Positions 10,431 to 21,930 are shown, numbered from the stretch's first letter. The stretch: DNA of 64,000 bases from Antedon mediterranea (GCF_964355755.1 NC_092673.1:317001-381000); one strand, 5' to 3'. Numbers and translations: made by a program. Notes: a model not told the origin generated them from the letters alone.

Positions 10431-10862
10431 TTAAACTAACGTAGGTGGGGAGTCCACTCGGCTGTTCGGACCAATTTCATCCACATGGACATAACACTGG
10501 ACATTCGCATTTGCATCAAGTTTATCTTTTTTTGAAAACTTCAATAAAAGACCATCAGTCGGACGTGGAACGGGCAAGTATGTCATGTGATCTTCTCCCT
10601 CTGTTTCCCTTTCCCATTGGCAACTACGAACTAACTCGATCGTTAATAATTTGAGGAAAAGTAACGCGTATTGTTTGCCAATGCAACCGCGCGATCCGCC
10701 TCCGAACACGCAATAGTTATGTCTGCTGCCAATTTTGTCTTCCTTTCTTTCGCTGTTAAATCTTTCCGGATCAAACTCTTCCCCTTTCGTGTAGATAGTC
10801 GAATGTGACATCGTTTCTCGAATACTCCAGAGAATTGTCCATCCTTTTGGAATCTGCTTTCC
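10431..10862 (-). CDS. CYP26 gene B exon 4 (heme loop)
   Basis: 143 codons plus TAA. It starts GKQIPKGWTILWSIRETM, nearly identical to gene A, then has PERF and the heme loop FGGGSRGCIG. After LPVPRPTDGLLLKFS it extends about 33 residues, ending DSPPTLV, a tail not shared with gene A. Confidence 0.95.
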   Translation of the reverse strand, partial: GKQIPKGWTILWSIRETMSHSTIYTKGEEFDPERFNSERKEDKIGSRHNYCVFGGGSRGCIGKQYALLFLKLLTIELVRSCQWERETEGEDHMTYLPVPRPTDGLLLKFSKKDKLDANANVQCYVHVDEIGPNSRVDSPPTLV

Positions 10863-13800
10863 CTAAAACATAACAAAAAATGTTATTACATCACGCGTAC
10901 ATATAGTTACATCATAGAGGAATTACGTCGTGATGCCAGAAACACGTGTGAACAGGTGTGGCGAGTAAATGCATGATGAGTAATGTATAGGCCTATTATA
11001 TTTCTCCCGTTCGTGGCTACAGCTTACTGACAGGAACACAGTTCATTACGCCTGCTGTTTATGTGGGGGTTTGTGGTTGTAAGGTTTGAGAAGAATATTT
11101 CAAGGAAGGTTATTGTCATTATTCTCTATTGCCGTTTTGTGGTGACCTACATAATAGTATTATTGGTGCATTTTTAGTAGTAATTTCTTACCTCTAATAT
11201 AAAAGTCTTTTTCACTTCTCGGAACCCGCCTCCGACTGGTGGCGACATACGTAATGATTCCTTGATGACGCAGTTAAGGTACTTTAATTTTTGTATCTCT
11301 TCGAATTCCAGAGGACGGCTGGTGTCTATGAGGCCATGTTCCACAAGCTCCTCTCGCATCTTTTCGACGATTTCCGGATATTTCGTAAGGTTTAACACAA
11401 GCATCGTAGCAGCACTAGTTGAGGTCGAGTAGCCATTAAAGAGAAGCTCTACGGCAACTGCCATGATCTGTTCGTTGGTCAGTTGACTGTCGTCTTCGTC
11501 GTCCTCGATGTACTCCATTAGTTTGGATAATGCGTCGTTGTGATCACCCGTCAATGGAATTGCTCGCTTCATTTCTACCTTGCTCTTGATCTTATCCACG
11601 AGTACTTTTCTGGCTGCCTTTGCCTTTAAGAAAGAAAACAAATGTAATAATATAGTAATTTCAAAGTATAAAATATACGTAATAAATATGTATAGTAATT
11701 GTTTTATTTATTTCGAACGCGTTGTTATTTCGTCTTCAATTTTGCAAGCAGGATTTGCATCTTAAATTGTATAGGCTTATACTGTTACATGTTGTAGTAT
11801 ATCAAAAGAAAATACACTGGTGCTTTACCTTGGTTAAACCGGAACCGGGCAAATTGATAGGCAAACTGAACATGTTATCCACCATAGTCTCGAACGTTCT
11901 CGTCAACGATCTCGTCTCCTCGGGAGAATAGTTGAAGCCACAGAGAGTTCGGCTGGCAACCCTAAATACCAAATCTCCAAGTTCATGGTACATGACCACA
12001 GTCGGTCGTTTGCTCCAGCCACTTAGCGTTCTTGCTATTTCACTATGAATCATGGGTACATACATAGACAGGACAGAGTGTCTAAACGCACGTAAGACTT
12101 TCCGACGCATTGATGTATGTCGTTCTCCGACAGCCTGACTTAGAACGTGTGTTCCGAGTATTACCGACGCTGACTTCGGTAACGATGGAAAAAGATATTC
12201 GTTCTCGGCCTGGAAGATCTTCTGCAGGTTCTCCGCCCCGTAAATTCGGATAATGGGCTTGCCGAGAATGTGTGTTTTGAAAACCCGTCCATGTTTGGCA
12301 AATTTATTCTTGTAAAAATCAACGCTCTGTAAAACAGAAAAAAAAAATATTTAAAATGTAATTACAGACCAGAAATATTTCTTATAAACCACTTTAAGCG
12401 TAAAACAATTCTAGACAAGGATTATTTGAACTATCACTTGTTATAGATCAACACTCTTGCGTTACGCTTACGTCGCGTCTTAGTGAAAACCAATCACAAT
12501 CGCAAACGAGTTGACCAAATTATCAAGCGACAGTTGTATGTTCCATCGCTTGTGATTGGTCAAATCAAGTATGTTGCGCTTAAGTCCTTGTATTGCGTGT
12601 CTAGTGCGAACCAATCATAATGCTCGCTTTGTGGCGGTTGACTCGAGCGCGTTAGTACATCTGACTAAAAACAGTGAATGTATACACTTCAATGGTATAC
12701 AGTATAGTATTATTTTAACAATCGGTATTGTATACTCATCATCATGTAATATATTTAAATGTAAAAAATAGAAAGTTGCCAATGTGTGTCACGGTTCGTC
12801 CCGTTAAGATACGGTGTTTTCATCACAGCACACGCCGAACGGAAAAGTTAAAAACGTATTAACTAATGACGACATTTTATTTTAAATGCTATACTCAATC
12901 AGAATGATATATCACGTGTTACAGTTAATAAGTTCACAATTATATAGGTTGTTTTGTAGCACGTGCATTTATGTAGGCCTATATATTTTCGGGCATAATT
13001 TATTACATTTTTTTTTATTTAAAATTTTAAAAACGCAGTACAGTAATTTATATTCAATTATAATTTAATTTATATTAATATAACAATAATATATATTCCT
13101 GTTTGTATTACAAACTCAATTTATTTTTTGCCGAAATTTACAGGAATTAACCACGATCGAATACCTAGGTTGTGACGTCAATACGAAGTAGTATCATTAT
13201 ACCTTACAGTATACAAATTAGCGGGTGTAAATCGTACGTACTGTATGTCACCCGTGTACGACATATTATGCTGTGCTCAATTTGTATAATTTGCGCAAAT
13301 TAAAATTGCGCAGGATTTCCTTAGACTTCGATGTAAAGTTCGCAAGTACGTAAGTGCAAAAGTTCAACGCAATCCAGTTGACCCACGCATTGGTCAATTC
13401 ATTTGCATTGCGGTCGTTAACGTCCTTGCTTGCGTTGCGTCCTTGGGAACCATGCTTTATCATAGTAAACTTAATACATGCAAATAACGTACGTTATATC
13501 ATTTATTGAACGCGCGCGTACAAGTTGGTACAGTACCGTATCACTATCTATTTGTTTGGCTTGTCGATCCATATTAAAGGCAAAGTTAAGTGGAAACAAA
13601 ATGTTTTTGAAAAACCGCTATTATTCACATTCCTAACCAACCACATGGAATAATACGGTGATATGAAAACAATTCAAATACTTAAAATATTTTGAAGATT
13701 AGTATATGTCAGTTGTATTGTGTACACTACAAGATATTTATTTACAGACCAAATTAACATCATAAAGGTGTACTACAAATTTGTACTTTTAACCCCTAAT

Positions 13801-14845
13801 TGTATAAGTTTAATAATGAAAGTATTTATTTCCTATTGTATTCATAAGCTTCAGTGTAATAACAAAGTCTCTAAATGCTTGTTTACTTTATACTTAGCAA
13901 AAGTCGATTATATATGTGTGATTTTTTTTTGTAATTTTTAAAATAAACGATTTCGAAGGAATCGACAAATGTATATAGGCCTAGTTAGGCATAAAGCTAC
14001 AAAACAAAAAGATCATAATTTGGAAATAGTCGTCTGTTGGTCGTAAGGCATCTCTACAATCAACTAAAATACATAACGTTAAATTGCATACCAGTAACAT
14101 TTTAGTGTCTGGAACTTGTTTATGAGGTGATAACATATTTAACACATACTGACACAAACGTTAAAGAGACGTATACTTTAACGTTAAAGAGACGTATATA
14201 ATACTTTCTTCTCGTTTTAATATTAATAAAATACAAAAATTGATTTCTAAAAAATACTTATCTCAATCGGTTCTGTATAAGGCGGGTCAATTTTTGTTGG
14301 GGTTTTTTTTTGTGCTAATTAGGCTAACGGAAATTATACTCACAGTGGTTTAGAGTATCTAAAATAGTAATGCACATTGTAAACAAATAGACCATAAAGG
14401 CTAAGAACCATTAAGTTGTTATTATTTAAAGAGTTATCGTTATCAATAACAAAAAAAAATCTAAAAATTAAATTGTTTGAACTTGGTGTTCAACAATCCT
14501 CTTGTTATCTGTTTTTAAAGGCTTACCGTGATATTTGCTCAGTGAAGCAAGCAATGGAAAACGAACGAAAATAATGTACAAAAACATTTTGTATCATCAT
14601 ATGTGTTGTGTACGTCATAACAAAAATGAACATACCTGATATAAAAACTGGAAGGTTTCTCCGACTAGCGGCCATCCCATACTACCATCAGGTAGCGGTT
14701 CAGCAAACGATGAGTCGCAGTTCGTATCGTGATATTTTGACCAAAGAAATTTCATAGCAAAAATAAGTAAAAACGGAACGATGACTGGAATAAGAGGCAT
14801 CAGAATACTGCCGGTTGGCTCCACATTGCCCGTTGCAAACATCAT
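10431..14845 (-). CDS. CYP26-like cytochrome P450 (retinoic acid hydroxylase), tandem copy B, complete
   Basis: Coding exons on the - strand are 14845-14636, 12326-11829, 11623-11192 and 10862-10431. All introns are phase 0, at the same positions as in gene A, giving 523 aa. Role as for CYP26: microsomal oxidation of retinoic acid, taken from the family. Visible features: N-terminal anchor (residues about 13-33); PLPDGSMGWPLVGETFQ; KTHILGKPIIRIYGAENLQ; FSLPINLPGSGLTK; I-helix ELLFNGYSTSTSAAT (NGYSTS at 299-304, acidic residue replaced by serine); ESLR (358-361) with SPPVGGGFR; QIPKGW; PERF (412-415); heme loop FGGGSRGCIG with cysteine 440. Its C-terminal tail is longer than gene A's and unrelated to it. 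The upstream region holds receptor and CRE motifs. A pyrimidine-rich acceptor-like AG at 14854-14855 suggests that a non-coding 5' exon is possible. Confidence 0.93.
11192..11623 (-). CDS. CYP26 gene B exon 3 (I-helix and ExxR)
   Basis: 144 codons between a cttaaag acceptor and a GTAAGA donor. It starts AKAARKVL, aligned with GMKAREIL of gene A. It contains the I-helix NGYSTS, YIEDDEDD (acidic loop) and ESLRMSPPVGGGFR. Confidence 0.94.
11829..12326 (-). CDS. CYP26 gene B exon 2
   Basis: 166 codons, starting SVDFYKNKFAKHG after a ttttacag acceptor and ending LPGSGLTK at GTAAAG. Alignment with gene A exon 2 needs no gap at either end. Shared blocks include GKPIIR.YGAENLQKIFQ and FRHS.L..YVP. 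Confidence 0.93.
12440..12620. mobile_element. MITE family B copy (diverged) in gene B intron 1
   Basis: It carries the family-B signature: TTGCGTTACG near one end, GAGTTGACCAA, CATCGCTTGTGATTGGTCAA and CTAGTGCGAACCAAT near the other. It matches the intact copy at 30167-30349 but is degraded at both termini. Confidence 0.6.
13366..13461. mobile_element. MITE family B fragment in gene B intron 1
   Basis: A half-element: CAGTTGACCCACGCATTGGTC, then GTCCTTGCTTGCGTTGCGTC and the terminal TTGGGAACCATGCTTTA. The left terminus is missing. Confidence 0.6.
14162..14205. repeat. 26-bp direct repeat, two copies
   Basis: AACGTTAAAGAGACGTATA occurs twice, separated by CTTT. It lies in gene B intron 1 close to exon 1. 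Confidence 0.8.
14636..14845 (-). CDS. CYP26 gene B exon 1
   Basis: 70 codons from tandem ATGATG (14845 and 14842; either could start). A hydrophobic segment near LMPLIPVIVPFLLIFAM anchors the protein, followed by the hinge PLPDGSMGWPLVG. It ends FQFLYQ at a GTATGT donor. Nine bases upstream is a tttatcctcacag sequence that looks like a splice acceptor. Confidence 0.9.
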
Positions 14846-15049
14846 TTTGAATTCTGTGAGGATAAATAAAAGAAAAAAATGATGTGTTTTCCTATCCTTA
14901 GTACAGTAACGTTTTCCTTGTTTAGAATATCAACATATATCGTTCCCTCCTAGCTGCTGACATATAAATGGTATCAAATGAGTGAGTTGTGTTTATATTC
15001 GCGATTGTTGTGACTTTTTTAAGGGACACTTAACTTAATTCAACTTTAT

Positions 15050-15057
15050 TATTTATA
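15050..15057 (-). promoter_or_regulatory. Candidate TATA box of CYP26 gene B
   Basis: TATAAATA on the - strand about 205 bases upstream of the ATG, with an ATTGG (inverted CCAAT) about 35 bases further upstream. A second TATAAA lies at 14992-14997. The receptor/CRE motifs at 15147-15182 are about 100 bases beyond this TATA. Confidence 0.35.
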
Positions 15058-15146
15058 AAGCCACGCCTACTACACAATCCTTTCAACCAATTAGAACACA
15101 GTACAATACTCAGTGATTAACAGCCACACACTTTCCAGCTAAAGTA

Positions 15147-15182
15147 TGACGTCACAGGGAGGACGGGAAGGTGAAAAGGTGA
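15147..15182. promoter_or_regulatory. CRE plus DR2 retinoic-acid-type response element upstream of gene B
   Basis: A perfect TGACGTCA (15147-15154) is followed 14 bases later by AGGTGAAAAGGTGA (15169-15182). That is two identical AGGTGA half-sites as a direct repeat with a 2-base spacer. AGGTGA fits the RAR/RXR half-site consensus and DR2 is one of the spacings the heterodimer accepts. It sits about 300-340 bases upstream of the gene B start codon. In vertebrates CYP26A1 is induced by retinoic acid through such elements; here the role is inferred. Confidence 0.55.
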
Positions 15183-15648
15183 ACATGAGTATCATAATTG
15201 GTTTTAAAGGGCATTGCCTTTAACCTTTGACTCTCTACGGACATTCCAAAATGATTTATTCATAATGATTATTATAAATAATGATAACTTAAGAGATGGA
15301 CTTTAAAACTACGATTTTTTAAGAGTGAAAATTTGCCAGAGTTTAGAGAGAACAGCAAGTTAGGGCGCCACCACTTATACAACCAAGGAAGAACGAACCA
15401 GCAAAATTACAGAATATGGCACTATGCCTTGATTAGACTGATCTGATAAAAGTATAATATGGGTAAAAAGGGAATTCTCCCTTAAATTTTATAGTTGAAA
15501 TTGTTTTTATAAAGTTAGTAGCTTTATCAGTCATTCACTTGTACAGTATCGGTAAATATTATACATACCTATAGAGTTATAACGTTCGAATTATAAATGT
15601 TACATATTTTTAAAAGCGTCAAATCAATAATTTGTAATAACTGCATCT

Positions 15649-15680
15649 AAAGGTCACACTGACCTTTACCTGTGACGTCA
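15649..15680. promoter_or_regulatory. Perfect IR3 nuclear-receptor palindrome plus CRE upstream of gene B
   Basis: AAAGGTCACACTGACCTTT (15649-15667) is a 19-bp perfect inverted repeat of AAAGGTCA around CAC, identical in layout to an estrogen/ERR-type response element. Five bases further comes a perfect CRE, TGACGTCA (15673-15680). It is about 0.8 kb upstream of gene B. Another perfect CRE is at 16015-16022. Confidence 0.5.
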
Positions 15681-15689
15681 TTTTAACAC

Positions 15690-17448
15690 TTTGCGTAGGC
15701 GTCACGCACCAGAGTATAATTATGTATAAAAAAAACACGATATTTATGCTACTTTACGTTTAAAACAAACTTTAAAATTAGGATTTTTATTTTTTTTATT
15801 ACCTTGACTTTTACAAGGCGGTATTATAATAAGATAATTTGTATTATAGTAGGTTCGACGTTATAATGTCGATATAATGGTCGAGGAGCGTTATCATTCG
15901 AAGGTCTGTGCGTGTGTCTTTAACTCTTATCCCCTGTAGTAATATAATTGGTAGCTATGTTTTCACATTGTTCATAATTCATAACTCAATTATAATTATA
16001 TATTTATTGGTTTCTGACGTCACCCTGGACTTCGGTAGACCCTCTGGCCGTTTGTTCCCCCTCAACTTTTTAGGTCCACAGTGTGAGGCCTTGGTTCGCG
16101 TACAGCATTTACGTTGAAAACGTCAAGTTTTTAAAACATTTTTTGAACCTGCAAAAATATTAACATTGGATATAAATACGACATGACATTAAATCAGTAA
16201 TAGGGGCAGTATCAATGGCCTGCCTCCTGTTGCACGATAGACCTACATTCATACCGCTTACCGCCGGATAACGAACGTCTGTATTTTTAACACTTTTGAC
16301 GAACCAAATGTTTACAAAGGATTTTATTGGAGACGACGAGATTAATGATTTGACAGTTAGCATTTATAGTTATCCAGTTTCTAACTTCATCAACAAGTAT
16401 ATTATATATAAACTCTGCTTCAATTCAAAATCACCTCGCTTGGAGACAGAATATCAATTATAAAACATTTGATTATTATATCATAAGCATCTGTTTCGAA
16501 ATTTCCTTTTTTTAATCAACACGCAATGGACTGCTCAATGTTTGTATTCTTTATGCGTATTTTGAAAATTAAGGCCCCTCGCCTCTTTTCAGATTAAGTT
16601 GTCATGTTTAGAAGACAGTTACTGCAGAAAGCAAGCGAAAGCAGTGTTTTTGAAAGGCATAATCAGACTACGACTGGCTCACTAGTTTATTGCCCAAGGA
16701 AACCGACTTACTTCTGTCTAATCTCGATTTGACAAGCTAAGCTACGAGGTAACAAATTCACTTTACTCTAATACATTATTTCATCTGCTATGAATGAAAT
16801 ATATAATATAATTAGATAATACTGTATTTTTTTCATAATTTTGACTCAATAAGTTCAGGAGAATGTTAATATGTTGTCAGCTTATGTTATTCATGTAGGC
16901 CTTCTAGTTCCATCTGTTAAGGTGAAAAGTTAACCACCACCAGAAACGGATGTTGAACACCAATTCGTATGTCTTGCCGTGCACTCTGGACAGTTCGGAA
17001 ATAACGTCATAAGATGGCCAGGACGTTTTCACTGACCGTTTCAACTTATGAACTCGTGCTAAATGATTTGTAAAAAAAACTATTTAGTTTACGGATTCGC
17101 GTGACTTTCACCGGAAAGATGTGAGTGTGCTTGTATTAGAATACTCTTCATATTGGCGCCTAAAATTCATGTTCTCGTCATTTGTTTTACGGGTTATGAA
17201 GGCATCAACTGGTGCATGATATGATAAAACCAACAGAGGTCCGGATCTTTCTGCAATTTCTATGAATTTAGTCTGTGTCATGTATTTTTTTTCTCTTGGT
17301 GACCGTCCGTTGAACCATCAATACGTGAATGATATACCGTATTTAATATCCCGATTGTAGGCAGATTATGAACTGGGGAGATCATATTCAATGTGTGCAT
17401 ATTATGCATTTTTGACGTGCTGCCAGACGTCAGTCGGACAACAGCAAT
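15690..17448. other. Intergenic, distal upstream of gene B
   Basis: Contains the CRE at 16015-16022 and no exon I can support. The frame at 15908-16117 has no recognisable family. Confidence 0.5.
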
Positions 17449-17578
17449 AAAGCTTGTATTGGTTCCCACTAGCGATGCAACACAACAACGTAACGTGACC
17501 AATCACAGGCGATGGATTATTCGAAAACTGGCTTGTCATTGGTCAACTCGCTTGCGTTGCGCTTGGGAACCACGCTTA
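17449..17578. mobile_element. MITE family B copy
   Basis: Terminal TTGGTTCCCACTAGCGATGC on the left pairs with GCTTGGGAACCACGC on the right. Inside are GTGACCAATCACAGGCGATG and CTTGTCATTGGTCAACTCG, the family's CCAAT-rich core. Flanking TA dinucleotides fit a TA target. Confidence 0.75.
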
Positions 17579-18219
17579 GGGCGTTCACGTTTACGCTGCG
17601 TTAATCGTTCGCGTGTTGCCACTCGGTATTGTTAACGGAACGCATTACAACCTTATTGTGTTTATGTGTTTATTGTGTTTTACTGTCTTCGGTTAGGCTC
17701 GGTAAATATGATGTTGTAAATAGTTGTTACGTCAATGCTTGCTGTACTGTGGTTTTCCTCGTAACTTAACCTCTTTAATGATTTGTTGTGCCCGGATTGT
17801 TATCGTGCCAATAAATATGCGGCAACTCTTAATTGTTTTTAAGAAATATTTTATATACTTCTTTATGTTTCATATCCGTTTGTCGTATATAAAACCTTCT
17901 TAACAAGTAATTGGGTCAACATCATCCCCTCATGTCTCGAATTAGGCCCTCAAAAACAACTAATTTGATTCATATTTTACATCATAGATTTGATTACAAT
18001 ATTAGTGATATATCCACCGATATCCTAACAATCATTTTACACTTAAATCCCACTTCTTAGTAATCATTTAAGCACTGTATCAAAGAATAGGAGTTTAGCG
18101 TCATCTTCAATAGATTTACCAAACAATGCAACTATTTGTCTGTGACATAGAAAGTGCGTGGCGCCATTGTAACAACTACAAAGACTTTAGGTCGTCAGCA
18201 GATACTACGAAACGACTGA

Positions 18220-18388
18220 TAAAGCTGTTTTCCACTTTGACGTAAAGCAAGGAAGCGCACCGCAAATAATTTGACCAATCACGATGCGATATGGATCATC
18301 TGAACCAGTGATTGTGATTGGTCTACTTACTTCCGTTACGCATACGTCATTCATTTTTGTTGCGTCCAAAAATGGAAACCAAGATTTT
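18220..18388. mobile_element. MITE family B copy (diverged)
   Basis: AAAGCTGTTTTCCACTTTGA and the right end GGAAACCAAGATTTT are eroded family-B termini. The core TTGACCAATCACGATGCGAT and GTGATTGTGATTGGTCTAC are retained. Confidence 0.6.
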
Positions 18389-19763
18389 TCTTAAAACTTT
18401 GACAGTTTTTTCCTTTTCATGGTAATAACCTGATTTAAAATTAAAGCAAAGCTGTAAAGGAAATAATTTAGATAAATTCAAGGAATTGTGATCACGTGAT
18501 CCATAATCATTTGCGGAAAATCGTCAAGGAGTCAAGGAGACTATTTTAATACTTATGCCTATGGTGCACTCTCCTGCATGAATGATATCATCACTGTTAG
18601 AGCCGGTACATCGTCACACATATTTTAACATTATGATTAAGGCAAGCCTGTCGTTACAAGATTTTACTGTGGGGAACTATTACTTAATTCCCCTTTAGAT
18701 CTTTTGGGGCATATCCTATTTGATAAACATACAAACATCCAAGGTTTGAATGAAACTTTGATGTGTCACATATCTCTAGAATAAAATCAATAAAATTAAT
18801 AAAATTATATATAGATGCCTAGTTATTTATACTATTGATGAATAGTCTTACCTTCTCCAACGAAATTGACAAAGTCGTAACATAAAAAGGCCATTTTCTA
18901 TGATTATCCCGATTTCGATGAGGTTTGGATGTGAAATCACTGATAGTCAATTAAGTTGAGGTACTTATTCAGGGCCAGCTATGTAATGTAAGCCTCGTGA
19001 AGGTTATACTACACCTTTCTATTCATTAAAGCTGCCTTGCTAAACCTTAACTCATTCTACTGTCGTTGAAGTTCTGGTAATATTTAGTTAGGTAGGTAGC
19101 TTTCCTATGGATGCATTAGGCCTAAGCAGGGATCCCAGGACTACCTAAGTATAATATGACGAAGATTCTGATTGTATACAATCCTATAGGAAGTCGCTGT
19201 AGCTTTCTATACACTGTTTCTTATCAAAAAGACCATTTAGCGGTAGACCATTTAGGGTGTAGGGGTATCCTGGCTAGAGGTAGATTTACAGTCGTTATAA
19301 ACATTTATCATAAAGTATTACAAATAACTATTAAAGTTACTATGGTAAATAAATAAGGTTTTTCTTTCTATTAAGTATTATTATAAAATGCCACGACTAA
19401 CGTTTAATATTAACTATAATTAATACGATAATTATAGGACAAAATGGGGATGATTATTTTCAAAGAAACGTTTATAAATAAATGTATATAGAAAGTTGAA
19501 CTTTATTGGTCTCAGAATAACAGATAAGTTAAATTTGTAGTAATGAAATCAATTAAGTGAAAGTTTAAAAGTTTATAAAAACACTAATAATAGTTCAACA
19601 CTGCCTCTGTGTAATATTAACATTAACAAAATAGAAATCATTAAATATATTTTAGAATTTCCAGTACGGAAATAATAACGTCTCCTTTAATTTGACTATG
19701 ACCTTTAATGAGTTACGTAATAATCATGTATGTATACAGAACTCAAACAAGTTACTTGAAGGT

Positions 19764-19899
19764 TAAAGCGTGGTTCCCATTGGACGCATAACACAAGTGT
19801 TAATGATCAATCACAGTTTGGATGATCCGTGGAGGAAATTTCCTCCTCTGGGCGCGCTTAAATCCTTGCGTTGCGTCTCTTAGTGGGAACCAAGCTTTA
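19764..19899. mobile_element. MITE family B copy, both termini intact
   Basis: Left TAAAGCGTGGTTCCCATTGG, right TAGTGGGAACCAAGCTTTA: inverted termini with TA on both sides. The centre contains a short foldback GGAGGAAATTTCCTCC in place of the usual CCAAT core. Confidence 0.8.
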
Positions 19900-20294
19900 A
19901 CATTTTAGTAATTTGTCGCAAGAAATTTGCACTGCGATTTTCTGTATGTAACTGCAGGCGATTGATTGAAATTATTCGGAAATATATACTGCCGAAAATT
20001 AAGATCCTCGTATCGAGTATTTAAACTTAATTCCGTTTTCGTGGTTCGGATAGAATTAGGTTGTATATTCAGCACACACAGCCGTTGACGAATAAACAAG
20101 AAGAGAGATTTGATAGTTTACCGACAGTCGTTTGAGGTGTGTGTTGCAAGTTCCACCTGTCATACCGTGACTTTATCTCTTTAAATATTAGTTTTACAGT
20201 ACTATTTCTAGTACTGTGTCACCATTCACTGAGTATAATGATTTGAGATGCTGCTACAAAAAATGACTGACACTCACGAGAGAAATTTGTATTT

Positions 20295-20442
20295 TAAGCT
20301 CTGTCTACATTATCAAACTTTTATTTGACAACAAAAATGTAATGTGCCCATATATAGACACGATGATGTCATATCACTACCACATTTGGGCACATCAAAC
20401 TTTTTTTTTGTCAAACTAGTTTGATATTGTAGACAGAGCCTA
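20295..20442. mobile_element. MITE family A copy
   Basis: Inverted termini AGCTCTGTCTACATTATCAA and TTGATATTGTAGACAGAGCC flanked by TA. The interior has TGTGCCCATATAT and ATTTGGGCACATCA as an inner inverted repeat around GATGATGTCATATCACTACC. It can fold over nearly its whole 145 bp. Confidence 0.88.
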
Positions 20443-21184
20443 ACAATTGGTTTACAGAAACACACTACTGCCAATGAAGTTTGATAAAAATGCCATTATC
20501 GTATTTAACTCAATATGTTTAGGCTAAGTAATACATTTTTGTAAGCACGTTGAATTTCACCCCGAATTGACTGCTGCTGAACTAATACAATACTTTGTTT
20601 CCAAATCGTCAGTTTCCTTACCTTTAGGCAGGAATTGACCTTTTGCGCAATATCAAAATTCCATGGCGTTCAATGACTGATTCGTTATTATTGACGTATT
20701 TTTAGTATTGACTAAAACAAATCACAACAAGTAGTAGTGATAAAGGGAATTTCTCCTACGGGGAAATAGCCTAATAACCTTGTAAAGAATCCACATTTGA
20801 CATTCAAATGGTTTCTCTTTTCTTCATTGAAAATGTTTTCAATATTAATTTTCAGTCCAAATATAGTTTTCATTTCAAATATAGTTTTTAACAGAAAAAA
20901 AACATACTACAGACGATACTGCCTTTGTCAGTGTAAAACGAATATATTCCAAACGAGATCACGGACTACTACAGACGACGAGATTATTCTCCGATGTTTT
21001 CGTCAAAATTAAATTCCATAACAAGATTTTATCCACGTAAACTCGGTGATCAGACAGAAAGTCCAAGAATTACACAACAACTAGGAATATGGAGTTCAAT
21101 ACACGATATATATATCATCTCTTTATAATGAATTTATAGTAATTAGTAGAAAATGGACATTAAAATCATCACGAGTTTTGTAAT

Positions 21185-21250
21185 GTAATGATGTTCAATT
21201 TATAAAGCGCTTATTCTATAAAAAGATTGTCCCAAAGCACTGAGAGAAAA
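21185..21250 (+). mobile_element. SINE/LINE-type tail fragment
   Basis: TCAATTTATAAAGCGCTTAT and GTCCCAAAGCACTGAGAGA resemble the conserved tail/promoter fragments of invertebrate SINEs (tataaagcgct...aaagc.ct). Only a fragment is left. Confidence 0.4.
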
Positions 21251-21784
21251 AACAGAAAGAAATTACAAAGAAAAAAAGATGGGGTTTTAAGAGTGTTTTG
21301 AAAACTATGATAGAGGGTGCATTTTTAATATATTTGTAGAAATAAACAAGATTCAACGGACTAAAGCTATTTTTAGATATGTTGATATTTTGATTAATTT
21401 GTCTTATTTTTTAGTCTGTATAGACCAGTTGTGTCAGCTGGTATTCGTGGCTTTATTAACATGGATTATAAAGCTGGCGCAATTCCGTAAACTGGGCCGA
21501 TGACTACATATTCACTGTCTCTGAACCCTGTATACAGACAAATCCCATGATTAATATAACATTTATACAGATCATCCGATTAGTTTACAGATTTTATGTA
21601 TCTTTCTGATTTATGTAGATGTAGTGCTGGAGACATTCGACAAATATTACACTATCATTTGGATTAACTGGACGACATAACACTGCTTTTGCCAGACGTA
21701 TATTATAGTGTGACGGTGTAACATATTTTTCGGTGAAAAAGGTGCTGTGGTTGCAATTATGTCAGTTATTTTATTTTAAGCCAT

Positions 21785-21905
21785 TGGTCTCTACTGCACG
21801 TGTTTTATATCGTAAGCGACCTAAGCGCATTTGAACAATGGATTGTGGTGATGGGTCAACTCAGTTGCGTTGCGCTGCGTCATTTTGTTTCGTCCAATCT
21901 TTACG
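21785..21905. mobile_element. MITE family B remnant adjacent to family A copy
   Basis: GGATTGTGGTGATGGGTCAACTC and GTTGCGTTGCGCTGCGTC are family-B interior and right-arm sequence; termini are lost. A family A element begins about 25 bases further on. Confidence 0.5.
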
Positions 21906-21930
21906 CGTGTTTGTTTGTACTACCAGGTGT

